Shown piece after piece: positions 34,923 to 43,052 of a stretch of DNA of 64,000 bases (position 1 is the stretch's first letter; each line of letters begins with the position of its first letter). Source of the DNA: Paenibacillus durus (GTDB taxonomy: Bacteria; Bacillota; Bacilli; Paenibacillales; Paenibacillaceae); the NCBI RefSeq assembly GCF_000756615.1, contig NZ_CP009288.1:744001-808000 (forward strand), given 5' to 3'. A program made the translations under genes and the position numbers. Below the pieces are notes generated by a model. That model saw only the letters and a list, made by a program, of their open reading frames with translations. It was not told the DNA's origin and searched no databases.

Positions 34923-35899
34923 CTTCCGAACTGCATACGCATACCTTTCACAGCGATGGCAGGCAGTCTCTGCGGGAACTGGCCGCAGGTGCGGCGAAGC
35001 TGGGCTTCGACTGCATCGCGCTTACCGATCATAATACGATGTCGGGACTTGGGGATTGTGAGCAAGTCCAGCAGGAAACGGGCGTCGTCATTATTCCGGG
35101 CATGGAGTGGACGACCTTCCATGGGCATATGGTGACGATTGGATTGCAAAATTTTGTGGATTGGCGCAAAGCGGGACAATCTGACATTCACGAAGGAATC
35201 TCCATGGTGCATGGGCAGGGCGGGCTTGCCGGAATGGCGCATCCTTTTCGGATCGGAAGTCCCGTCTGTACCGGATGTTTCTGGGAATATGAAATCAGGG
35301 ACTGGAATGACCTTGATTACATCGAAGTGTGGTCGGGAACGTTCGCACCCGTCAAGCCAGAGAATCGGCGGGCCTTCGCCTTATGGACGGACCGGCTGAA
35401 CGCCGGCATCCGCATCGCGGCCACGTCCGGACGGGATTGGCATGAACAGACGGCTACGGATGATCCGGTCTCGGTCACTTATCTGGGGCTGGATGACGGG
35501 CCGGGAACGATTTCGCAACAAGCGGTTCGGGCGCTTGCGCAGGGGCGGGCCGCGGTAACGACCGGTCCGCTGGTAACGATGGAGGCAGAGGCCGACGGCA
35601 CATGGTACGGCATCGGCGAATCCGTCCCTGTGGAAAATGGAGCAGACTTGATCAATCTCCATGTGAAGATCGACTTTTCCGTTAGGCAGACGCTGTGGGA
35701 ACTGCCGGCTCAGGATTTTGCGTTAAAAATTACAGGTAATTCGGGAACTCTTGCACAGTTTGCCGCCCGATCGGCCGACCAGATCCACAGATTCAGCATC
35801 CCGGCAGACGGATTGATCTGGGCGAGGGCCGAATTATGGGGAATTGTAAAAGGCATGCGAACGATGGTCGCTTTTACGAATGCCATCTATATAAGCTGA
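34910..35899 (+). CDS. PHP-domain metallohydrolase (CehA/McbA family)
   Basis: The polymerase/histidinol-phosphatase fold is shown by the metal ligands ELHTHTFHSDG (HxH), IALTDHNTMSG, PGMEWTTFHGH, GMAHPFRIG and SGRDWHE. The C-terminal ~90 residues form a beta domain. CehA/McbA relatives hydrolyse esters or phosphoesters; the reaction here is unknown. Next to a GDPD-like protein and an importer, a glycerophosphodiester-type substrate is plausible (inference). ATG 34910 has GGAAGGGG ten bases upstream; ATG 34886 is an alternative. It overlaps the 158-residue ORF. Confidence 0.85.
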   Translation: MRWLASELHTHTFHSDGRQSLRELAAGAAKLGFDCIALTDHNTMSGLGDCEQVQQETGVVIIPGMEWTTFHGHMVTIGLQNFVDWRKAGQSDIHEGISMVHGQGGLAGMAHPFRIGSPVCTGCFWEYEIRDWNDLDYIEVWSGTFAPVKPENRRAFALWTDRLNAGIRIAATSGRDWHEQTATDDPVSVTYLGLDDGPGTISQQAVRALAQGRAAVTTGPLVTMEAEADGTWYGIGESVPVENGADLINLHVKIDFSVRQTLWELPAQDFALKITGNSGTLAQFAARSADQIHRFSIPADGLIWARAELWGIVKGMRTMVAFTNAIYIS

Positions 35900-35944
35900 A
35901 CTTGAGATTTTTCCCATCAGATATCAGTCGTAATTACGAGGAAT

Positions 35945-36050
35945 GTTTGGACTTTCCGCCGCTGTTGTCCCCAGATTTCTTAATTAAACCGCTATCAGCG
36001 GGTGAAATCCGGAGACAAAGGCGATCGCTGTCGCTCCTACAGTTCCAAAC
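35945..36050 (-). repeat. Structured dispersed repeat, copy 2
   Basis: The reverse complement aligns along its whole length with 19392-19495, sharing GCGACAGCG-TCGCCTTT, CGGATTTCA-CCGCT, GAAATCTG and ACAGCG blocks. The flanking stem is GTCTCC/GGGGAC here and ATGCTC/GAGCAT there. It fills most of the gap between the PHP and GDPD genes. Confidence 0.75.
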
Positions 36051-36137
36051 TTCCCCTTCGTTACTCCTTACCCTGATGCCATTTTACAAGTTCATCCTAT
36101 ATATTTCGCCCTCGCCGATGAATAAGGAGGAAAAATA

Positions 36138-36869
36138 GTGAACGCAGTTCCACTTATTACCGCGCATACCGGATGTATGAATACGCCCGATAACTCCCTG
36201 CTCTCGATCGAAACGGGCCTTGCGAACGGGGCGGATATTATTGAAGACGACATTCGGGTTACCCGTGACGGCATCCCCGTCCTCAGCCATGATGATGCGG
36301 TCCGCCTGGCGGACGGGTCTATGGGCAGGCTATCGCAAATGACGATTTCGGAATTAAATGAAGGTCTGTCCATTCCGATCGTTAAGCTGGAGCAGGCACT
36401 GCATCTGGTGCGGAATTCAGGCAAGACGATGAATCTCGACCTCAAGGCGGATGAATGTATTGAGCCGGTATCCGAATTGGCCAAGAAGCTCGACATGCTG
36501 GGCCGCGTATTTCTGTCGGGCTGCGAGGCGGACAGGGCCCGTAAAGCCAAGCATAGCAGCCCTGGATTGCGTAAGCTTCTCAATGTGAATGCCAGTCTGT
36601 TTCTTGCCAGCAGCTATGCGGAAGCCGTCCTGCAGACACTTCAAGATGCTGGAAGCGCCGGCTGTTTCGGAATTAATGTGCCTTACCGTTTAGTCGAACC
36701 GTATCTGCTGGAGCAGGCGGCTGAATCCGGGTTTCAAATCTACATTTGGACCGTTGACGAGGAAAAGGAAATGAGATTATACGCGGGTATGGGCGTGCAT
36801 TCCATCACTACAAGAAATGTTGCCGACCTCGTTCGGATTAAAAAGGAAATGTTGGCGGAAGGAAGTTGA
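36138..36869 (+). CDS. Glycerophosphodiester phosphodiesterase-family protein with altered active-site motif
   Basis: The 243-residue GDPD-type TIM barrel has GADIIEDDIRVTRDGIPVLS followed by HDD, which gives the metal Glu and Asp and the second catalytic His, and MNLDLKADE with the usual lysine. The first motif reads AHTGCMNTPDNS where typical enzymes have H-R-G...P-E-N-T: arginine is replaced by threonine and glutamate by aspartate. Either the substrate differs or the activity is reduced. Start is GTG seven bases after AAGGAGG. It stands 3 bp before the lacI-type gene. Confidence 0.82.
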   Translation: MNAVPLITAHTGCMNTPDNSLLSIETGLANGADIIEDDIRVTRDGIPVLSHDDAVRLADGSMGRLSQMTISELNEGLSIPIVKLEQALHLVRNSGKTMNLDLKADECIEPVSELAKKLDMLGRVFLSGCEADRARKAKHSSPGLRKLLNVNASLFLASSYAEAVLQTLQDAGSAGCFGINVPYRLVEPYLLEQAAESGFQIYIWTVDEEKEMRLYAGMGVHSITTRNVADLVRIKKEMLAEGS

Positions 36870-36872
36870 GCG

Positions 36873-37874
36873 GTGGGCTATAACATTAAAGAAATCGCCT
36901 CATTGGCAGGCGTCTCTAAATCGACAGTGTCCAGAGTAATCTCGGGCTCCGGCTACGCCAGTCAAGAAGCGCGTGAACGCGTGATGAAGGTTATTGAAAC
37001 GCTTCAATACAAGCCGAGCGCGGTGGCGAGAGCGATGGTAGCGCAGCGGACGTACAATATCGGCGTCATCATTTTTCGTGAGCAGCAGCCAATCGTGTCC
37101 CATCCGCTGTACGGCAAAATTGTTGACGCCATCCTGATGGCGGCCGGGGCTAAAGGTTATTCCGTATTTCTGACTACGGACCGTGAGATGTCGCTGCGTT
37201 CCACTGATTTTATGCTGGAAAAAAGGGTGGACGGATTAATTCTGATCAGCCGGCTTCGGCAAAATGTCATCGATTACGTAAAATCATTTAATATTCCATA
37301 TTTGATGGTCAATGGATCGACCGACGATCCGGAAGTCGTTCAGATCGTAAGCAAGGACGAAGAAGGCGGGGAACGGGCCGCGTCTTACCTGTACCAGCTC
37401 GGGCATCGCAAAATCTTCATTATCGCCGGTCCGCAGGAGCACAGAAGCCATAATTTACGCCTGAAAGGCTTTTGCAGCAGTATGGAAAGACTGGGCAACG
37501 AAGAAGGGCTGTCCGTAGTTTCCTCGCCGGAATCCAGCTCTGATATGGGATACCGGGTCATGCTGGAGAATTGGGATCTTTTCATGCAGGGAGCTTTCAC
37601 GTCTTTGTTCGCAACGAATGACATGCTCGCTCTCGGAGCAATGAAGCTTCTGGCCGAGAGGTCGGTTCGTGTACCTGAACAAGTCGCCGTTATGGGCTTT
37701 GACGATATCGATTTCGCCTCCATGTACTCCCCTTCGCTTACAACCGTGAGGGTAGAGAAGGAGAAAATGGGACATGATGCGGTTTGGATGCTGGACCGGT
37801 TAATCCGGAAAGAAGACAGCCTCCCCAAGCTGAACGAGTACGCGAGCGAACTGATTATTCGCCAGTCTACCTAA
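36873..37874 (+). CDS. LacI-family transcriptional regulator
   Basis: The 333-residue protein has the LacI HTH (NIKEIASLAGVSKSTVSRVI, residues 4-23), a YKPSAVARAM hinge, and a periplasmic-binding-protein-like effector domain (YNIGVIIF, DGLILISRL, GHRKIFIIAGP, ATNDMLALGAMKLL, VAVMGFDDIDFASMYSPSLT). Start is GTG after GGAAGGA. It sits between the GDPD gene and the ABC importer and probably controls them; a near-palindrome with a central CG at 37951 may be its operator. Confidence 0.92.
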   Translation: MGYNIKEIASLAGVSKSTVSRVISGSGYASQEARERVMKVIETLQYKPSAVARAMVAQRTYNIGVIIFREQQPIVSHPLYGKIVDAILMAAGAKGYSVFLTTDREMSLRSTDFMLEKRVDGLILISRLRQNVIDYVKSFNIPYLMVNGSTDDPEVVQIVSKDEEGGERAASYLYQLGHRKIFIIAGPQEHRSHNLRLKGFCSSMERLGNEEGLSVVSSPESSSDMGYRVMLENWDLFMQGAFTSLFATNDMLALGAMKLLAERSVRVPEQVAVMGFDDIDFASMYSPSLTTVRVEKEKMGHDAVWMLDRLIRKEDSLPKLNEYASELIIRQST

Positions 37875-37950
37875 AGTATCCTTTTTACGATTCATGTAAT
37901 CTCAGATAATACTGTTCAAATATTAAGATATTAAAATAAAAATAATGATG

Positions 37951-37964
37951 TGGGAACGGTCTCA
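37951..37964 (+). promoter_or_regulatory. Possible LacI-type operator
   Basis: TGGGAACGGTCTCA is symmetric at 10 of 14 positions around a central CG, as LacI-family sites are. It lies 41 bp before the permease gene. It does not match the CcpA cre pattern at the fourth base. Confidence 0.4.
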
Positions 37965-38004
37965 TAGTTGAGGCATTTATCCCGGAAAGGAGCTTTACAG
38001 GCGC

Positions 38005-38829
38005 ATGAGTTGGTATTTCAGAGCCATCGGTTTTCGGAAAATATTCGAGTTCCTGCTGCTTGTCGCCTTTGTCGTGTTCTTTGTCGGCCCGCTCTTGAAT
38101 CTTGCCGTGCTTGCTTTCAGCAGCAAATGGAGTTATCCCGACCTGCTGCCCCGTCAGTGGTCCTTGCAGTGGTGGCATTTCGTGCTCAAGGAGGAGGATA
38201 TCGCCAAATCCATTGGGCTTTCGTTTCTGATCGCCGCGTTAGTCACGGTATTGTCCATCGTCATTTGCATCCCGGCCGCTTATGCCTTTGCCCGGATACG
38301 ATTTCCGCTGAGCCGTTTCTTTCTATTCTCTTTTCTGCTTACGCACGCTTTTCCAAAAATGGGGCTGTATGTCTCGATTGCCGTCCTCTTTTATAAACTG
38401 GGGCTGATGAATACGCTGCTCGGCGTGGTCCTGGTTCATATGATCAACGTCCTGATGTTTATGACCTGGATTCCGACGGCCGCCTTCCGCAATGTTCACA
38501 CGGCGCAGGAGGAATCGGCGAGGGATGTGGGCGCAACGCCGTTCCGCGTATTCCGCAGCATTACGCTGCCGATGGCGATGCCGGGTATTCTGGTCGCTTC
38601 CATCTTCACCTTTCTGAACTCTTTGGACGAGGCCCAGGGCACTTTTCTGGTCGGAATTCCCGATTTCAAGACGATGCCGATCGTGATGTACTCGATTATC
38701 GCTGATTTTCCGAGCAACGCCGGCGCCGTATTCTCAATCATTCTTACTGCTCCGACCATTATTCTGCTGTTAGCCGCCCAGCGTCTGGTCAGCGCGGATA
38801 TTATGGCCAGCGGTTTCCAAGTTAAATAA
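38005..38829 (+). CDS. ABC transporter permease (binding-protein-dependent, MalG/PotC-like)
   Basis: A 274-residue inner-membrane protein with six predicted helices and the EAA loop ESARDVGATPFRVFRSITLP near residue 172, which contacts the ATPase. It belongs to the importer family of spermidine, iron or sugar-phosphate systems. It is the first gene of the importer, with AAAGGAG 13 bases upstream. The second permease is at 41129. The substrate cannot be read from the permease. Confidence 0.9.
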   Translation: MSWYFRAIGFRKIFEFLLLVAFVVFFVGPLLNLAVLAFSSKWSYPDLLPRQWSLQWWHFVLKEEDIAKSIGLSFLIAALVTVLSIVICIPAAYAFARIRFPLSRFFLFSFLLTHAFPKMGLYVSIAVLFYKLGLMNTLLGVVLVHMINVLMFMTWIPTAAFRNVHTAQEESARDVGATPFRVFRSITLPMAMPGILVASIFTFLNSLDEAQGTFLVGIPDFKTMPIVMYSIIADFPSNAGAVFSIILTAPTIILLLAAQRLVSADIMASGFQVK

Positions 38830-38879
38830 CGTAGTCCCGGGACATTAACCGGATCATTTCCGGATCACGGAGGAATTTC

Positions 38880-39917
38880 ATGAGTGTACAGCTTTCGATT
38901 CGCAATTTGACCAAACGTTACAAGACGGGAGAAGGCGTAACCGATATTTCGCTCGATGTGAAAAAAGGTGAATTGGTCACCCTGCTTGGCCCTTCCGGCT
39001 GCGGCAAAACGACGGTGCTCCGAAGCATCGGCGGCTTTCTTGAGCCGGATTCGGGCGAGATTATGATCGCGAGCCGGAGCGTGGTTAAGCTTCCGCCGGA
39101 GAAACGGCCGACCTCGATGGTCTTTCAAGGGTACAATCTGTGGCCGCATATGTCCATCTATGACAATCTGGCCTTCGGGCTCAAGATTCGCAAGACGCCG
39201 AAGGCAGAAATCAAGAAAGCCGTCGAGGATGCGCTTCGGCTTGTGCGGCTCCCAGGCGTGGAGAAGAAGTTCCCCAGCCAGCTGTCTGGCGGACAGCAGC
39301 AGCGAATCGCCGTCGCCAGATCCCTTTTGCTGAAGCCGGAGGTATTGCTGCTGGACGAGCCTTTCTCCGCGCTTGACGCCAAGCTTCGCCACGAGATGAG
39401 GGAGGAGCTGCGCGAGATTCAGACGGAGACTGGCCTGACCATGGTGTTCGTCACCCATGATCAGGAGGAAGCCCTTTCCTTGTCGGACCGGATCATCGTG
39501 ATGAACCAGGGGAATATCGAGCAAATCGCGGCGCCACAGGATATATACGATTCGCCGGATACGCTGTTTGTCGCCCAGTTTATCGGCAAAATGAACTTTT
39601 TGGAGGGGGTGGTGGAAGAGGACAAGCTGCGTGTGGGAGGTCTGGTGTTTCCGAATACGAAGCGTCTTGCGGGGTCAATCGTCGTCGCCGTCAGGCCGGA
39701 GGATGTCATGATCGGTCCGGATTCCGGAGAAAAAGACGGCTTGTATGGAACAATCAAGCAAGTGATGGTGCTCGGCCATTATGCCGAGGTATCGGTTGAA
39801 CTTGACGGGTACGGCCCGATTCGGGCGTTTCAGCCGAGAGATACCGTGAAGGAACTTTCGTTGGGTCAGCGTGTAACCGTCGCTTTTGCCAAAGTGATTG
39901 CTTATCCGAACAAGTAG
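38880..39917 (+). CDS. ABC transporter ATP-binding protein
   Basis: The 345-residue ATPase has Walker A GPSGCGKTT (near 40), signature LSGGQQQRIAVARSLLL (near 137), Walker B LLLDEPFSALDAK and the switch histidine in VFVTHDQEEA. A C-terminal TOBE-like region (VVAVRPEDVMIG) follows from ~240, as in PotA/FbpC/UgpC. It energises the importer with the permeases at 38005 and 41129. Confidence 0.93.
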   Translation: MSVQLSIRNLTKRYKTGEGVTDISLDVKKGELVTLLGPSGCGKTTVLRSIGGFLEPDSGEIMIASRSVVKLPPEKRPTSMVFQGYNLWPHMSIYDNLAFGLKIRKTPKAEIKKAVEDALRLVRLPGVEKKFPSQLSGGQQQRIAVARSLLLKPEVLLLDEPFSALDAKLRHEMREELREIQTETGLTMVFVTHDQEEALSLSDRIIVMNQGNIEQIAAPQDIYDSPDTLFVAQFIGKMNFLEGVVEEDKLRVGGLVFPNTKRLAGSIVVAVRPEDVMIGPDSGEKDGLYGTIKQVMVLGHYAEVSVELDGYGPIRAFQPRDTVKELSLGQRVTVAFAKVIAYPNK

Positions 39918-39941
39918 GGACAAACAAGGAGGAAATTTTAC

Positions 39942-41132
39942 ATGTTTCGTATGAAAAAACGTTTTACTGTACTGACAGCTCTGGCGTTGTCTTTCTCGAT
40001 TCTGGCTGGCTGCGGTACAGCGAATAACAATTCAGCAGGCTCCGCCGCCGCAGGCGGTTCCGCATCCCCGGCAGCAAGCAATTCCGCCTCTTCCAGCGCA
40101 CCGGTCGAAATTCAGTTTTATTTTACAGGCTCCCAGAACGTAAAGAACTTGTGGGATCAGCTTACGCCCATGTTTGAAGAAAAAAATCCGGACGTCAAAG
40201 TGAAACTCGTGTATATTCCTTCCGGCACCGGCGCTCAACCGACCTATGACCGTATTTTGGCCGCCAAGCAAGCGGGCAAGGGCTCTGGCGGTATTGACCT
40301 TTATGAAGATGGTCTGCCCGTTGTCACCCAAGGTCAAAAAGACGATGTCTGGGATTCGCTGAGCACAAGCTCCGTACCGAATCTCGCCAAAGTCGATGCT
40401 AAAACGATGCAGGATGTCGCCAATCTGGCGGTGCCTTACCGTTCGTCCGCCGTCGTGCTCGCGTATAACAGTGAGAAGGTGACACAGCCTCCGCGTACGC
40501 TGGACGAGGTGTTCGACTGGATTAAGAAGAATCCTGAACGTTTTGCTTATAACGACCCGTCCACCGGCGGCTCCGGCAGCTCTTTCGTAACGACGACTCT
40601 CTATAAAGATTTGCCTGAAGAGGCGATTCACAGCGACGATCCGGCCATCGAGAAGGACTGGGCCAAAGGCTTTGCGACGCTGAAGGAACTGGGACCTTAC
40701 CTGTACGGCAAAGGCATTTATCCGAAAAAGAATCAAGGCACGCTTGATCTGCTAACGAGCGGAGAGGTCGACATGATTCCGTCCTGGTCGGACATGGTGC
40801 TTGAACAGCTCGATAAAGGCCAGCTTCCGGCCACGATCAAAATGCAGCAAATTACACCGGGCTTCAACGGCGGACCGACTTATCTGATGGTACCGAAGCT
40901 GTCCGAGAAGAAAGAAGCCGTCTATAAATTCCTGGACTTCGTCCTGTCGCCGGAAGCGCAGGCTGTCATGGTGAAGACGATGCATGGCTTCCCGGGAATT
41001 CAGCTGACGAACATGCCGCAGGACATTCAGGATTCGTTTAAAGGCGTGTCGGAAGGCTTCCGTAATTTCAATGTCGGCGAACTGAGCAAAGAGATCAACA
41101 AACGCTGGCAGAGCGACGTGGCGGCCCAATGA
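39942..41132 (+). CDS. Extracellular solute-binding lipoprotein of the ABC importer
   Basis: The 396-residue protein has a lipoprotein signal with lipobox LAGC (Cys near 26) and a Ser/Ala-rich linker. It then folds as a family 1 binding protein (IQFYFTGSQNVKNLWDQL, LAVPYRSSAVVLAYNSEKV, SGEVDMIPSWSDMVLEQL). It should capture the substrate outside the membrane. The neighbouring GDPD-like and PHP hydrolases hint at a phosphodiester or polyol-phosphate, unproven. AAGGAGG upstream; the stop overlaps the next permease as ATGA. Confidence 0.92.
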   Translation: MFRMKKRFTVLTALALSFSILAGCGTANNNSAGSAAAGGSASPAASNSASSSAPVEIQFYFTGSQNVKNLWDQLTPMFEEKNPDVKVKLVYIPSGTGAQPTYDRILAAKQAGKGSGGIDLYEDGLPVVTQGQKDDVWDSLSTSSVPNLAKVDAKTMQDVANLAVPYRSSAVVLAYNSEKVTQPPRTLDEVFDWIKKNPERFAYNDPSTGGSGSSFVTTTLYKDLPEEAIHSDDPAIEKDWAKGFATLKELGPYLYGKGIYPKKNQGTLDLLTSGEVDMIPSWSDMVLEQLDKGQLPATIKMQQITPGFNGGPTYLMVPKLSEKKEAVYKFLDFVLSPEAQAVMVKTMHGFPGIQLTNMPQDIQDSFKGVSEGFRNFNVGELSKEINKRWQSDVAAQ

Positions 41133-41968
41133 GGAAGGAAGTGAAAATGGGGATATTCGGACTTGGTCTGGTTATCCCCTCCTTTCTCTTGTTGTCTGTG
41201 ATCGTAATCATTCCGATTATATTGTCTTTTTTTGAAAGTCTTCGTAACGAAACCGGCGGGTACGACCTCAGCCGTTATGTGTATTTGTTTACGGATGAGG
41301 GGATGCGCGCGAATATCGTGTTTACTCTTCAGGTGACGATTGTTTCCTGTGTGATTGTGCTCGCTGTCAGCTACGCACTTGCGGTATACATGCGCTTCAG
41401 CACCGGCAGGCTGGTAGATTTAATCCGCAAAACGTATATGATTCCGATCTTTATTCCCGGGGTGATCGCGACCTACGGCCTGATCAACCTGCTGGGGAAC
41501 CACGGCTGGCTGTCCCGCTGGCTGCTGTTGTTCGGGGGAACGCTTCCGCGCATTATTTTTGATCAAAAGGGCATTATCATTGCGAATCTCTGGTTCAATA
41601 TCCCGTTTACGACGATGCTGCTCAGCTCGGCACTGGCGGGAATCCCGAACGCGGTCATTGAGAGCGCCAAAGATATCGGAGCCAGCCGGTTGCGCATCTT
41701 TTTCCGTATCATCCTGCCGCTATCCTACAAAACATTTCTCGTCGCGGTTACCTTCGTGTTCATGGGTGTCATCGGTTCATTTACCGCTCCGTTTCTGGTC
41801 GGTCCGAATGCGCCCCAAATGCTCGGCGTGTCGATGGAGCAGGTGTTCAGCGTCTTCCAGGAGCGCGAGCAGGCTGCGGCGATTTCCTTCTTTACGTTCC
41901 TGCTGTGCTCGGTGCTCGGGTTCTTCTACATCCGTACAATGGTGAAAGAAGAGACGGCCAGGCCATGA
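41129..41968 (+). CDS. ABC transporter permease (MalF/PotB-like)
   Basis: A 279-residue permease with six predicted helices and the EAA loop ESAKDIGASRLRIFFRIILP near residue 185. It forms the membrane channel with the permease at 38005. It starts by ATGA overlap with the binding-protein gene and its own stop overlaps the next gene, also as ATGA, so translation is coupled across three genes. Confidence 0.92.
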   Translation: MRKEVKMGIFGLGLVIPSFLLLSVIVIIPIILSFFESLRNETGGYDLSRYVYLFTDEGMRANIVFTLQVTIVSCVIVLAVSYALAVYMRFSTGRLVDLIRKTYMIPIFIPGVIATYGLINLLGNHGWLSRWLLLFGGTLPRIIFDQKGIIIANLWFNIPFTTMLLSSALAGIPNAVIESAKDIGASRLRIFFRIILPLSYKTFLVAVTFVFMGVIGSFTAPFLVGPNAPQMLGVSMEQVFSVFQEREQAAAISFFTFLLCSVLGFFYIRTMVKEETARP

Positions 41969-42882
41969 TTGAAATCTATACGCATGAATGGAAGACGGTT
42001 GGAGTGAAATTGGCCGAAGCGATGCGGGACGGAAAAGTGTCCGTAGAGGAAACATGCGCAGCCATTATCCCCGTGCTCGATCTGCTGCGCAGCGTATTTC
42101 CGGATGACGCCGAATTCCCGGCAAGGCAGGGAGAGTACTACCATCTGGACGGGCAGCTCCGCCGGGCGGGACAGGCTTACCAGAGGGCGCTGGAGCTTGA
42201 CCCTCCGCTTGCGCTTACGGAACGGGAAGCCGCCGCGATCCGCCGACATTGCCCGTTGCTGCTCACAACCGAGACGGAATGCTTTCCCCTGAAGGATATC
42301 GCAGCCGTCCATCATCCGACGCTGCCGCTCATTGGCTATCATCTGTTCTGGGAGGACGACTTCGACTTTCCGGACGATTACGAGCCCTGCGACCATGAGG
42401 AGATATGGGTGGAGTACGATCCTGACAAGGAGACGGTCACCCGGGTCATGACGTTCTTCCACAGCTCGGTGATCTCCTCGGAGGATGCTGTTCGGGAAGC
42501 CAGGGAGAATGGGGAACGGCCTCTCGTCCGAATCGAGTGGGGGAAGCACGGATCGCTGCTAAATGGCTGGGAAAACATCGACATTCCGATGAAGAACATG
42601 AGTATGCAGGATTGGATGCGGCAAACGTACGAGCATGTAAAGGCGGGCGGACGTCTGCCGGAGCACCCGCTGAAGCGCTTTTGGCCTCGGGGATACGAAG
42701 GCTCCTATGAGTCGTATATCAACTTCTCCGATCCGGTCGATCCGCTGCTTTATCTGGAGCGCAAGCCGCTTATGTTCAAGTCGCTCCATGCGAATGCGAT
42801 TTTGTTTACACAGGCAATCCCCTACAATTTTCACCCGAAAATGGAATGGCCGGACCGGTTCGCCCGGGCATTGCTTGATTAG
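41965..42882 (+). CDS. Hypothetical protein coupled to the ABC importer
   Basis: The 305-residue protein has a TPR-like helical pair near residues 47-75 (GEYYHLDGQLRRAGQAYQRA) and then a beta-rich part with many Trp, Tyr, Asp and Glu (EEIWVEYDPDKETVTRVM, RIEWGKHGSLLNGW). No family is recognised and there is no signal peptide. The ATG at 41965 overlaps the permease stop (ATGA), so it is made with the importer. A cytoplasmic sensor or processing role for the imported substrate is possible but not shown. Confidence 0.75.
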   Translation: MIEIYTHEWKTVGVKLAEAMRDGKVSVEETCAAIIPVLDLLRSVFPDDAEFPARQGEYYHLDGQLRRAGQAYQRALELDPPLALTEREAAAIRRHCPLLLTTETECFPLKDIAAVHHPTLPLIGYHLFWEDDFDFPDDYEPCDHEEIWVEYDPDKETVTRVMTFFHSSVISSEDAVREARENGERPLVRIEWGKHGSLLNGWENIDIPMKNMSMQDWMRQTYEHVKAGGRLPEHPLKRFWPRGYEGSYESYINFSDPVDPLLYLERKPLMFKSLHANAILFTQAIPYNFHPKMEWPDRFARALLD

Positions 42883-42901
42883 GGAAATATCGCACACTTG
42901 T

Positions 42902-42970
42902 ACAGGCACTGCCGTGCCGCCCGCAGACGATGCCATTCAGGCATCGCGGGAGGATGACGGCAGTGCCTGT
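42902..42970 (+). terminator. Nested hairpin ending the importer operon
   Basis: ACAGGCACTGCCGT (42902-42915) and its perfect complement (42957-42970) enclose CCCGC/GCGGG and a CGATGCC-ATTC-GGCATCG hairpin. Only TTT follows, so termination may be weak or need a factor. Confidence 0.6.
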
Positions 42971-43052
42971 TTGCTGGCGGCAAGACAAAAAGGTCCGGCT
43001 GTGCTTAAATGGAAGGATAGTTCAAGAACCGTTAAGGAGGACGTTTACCCTT

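Noticed and set aside
37951..37964. CcpA cre site before the importer
   Set aside because: The fourth base breaks the TGNAANCG pattern; a LacI-type operator for the adjacent regulator fits better.
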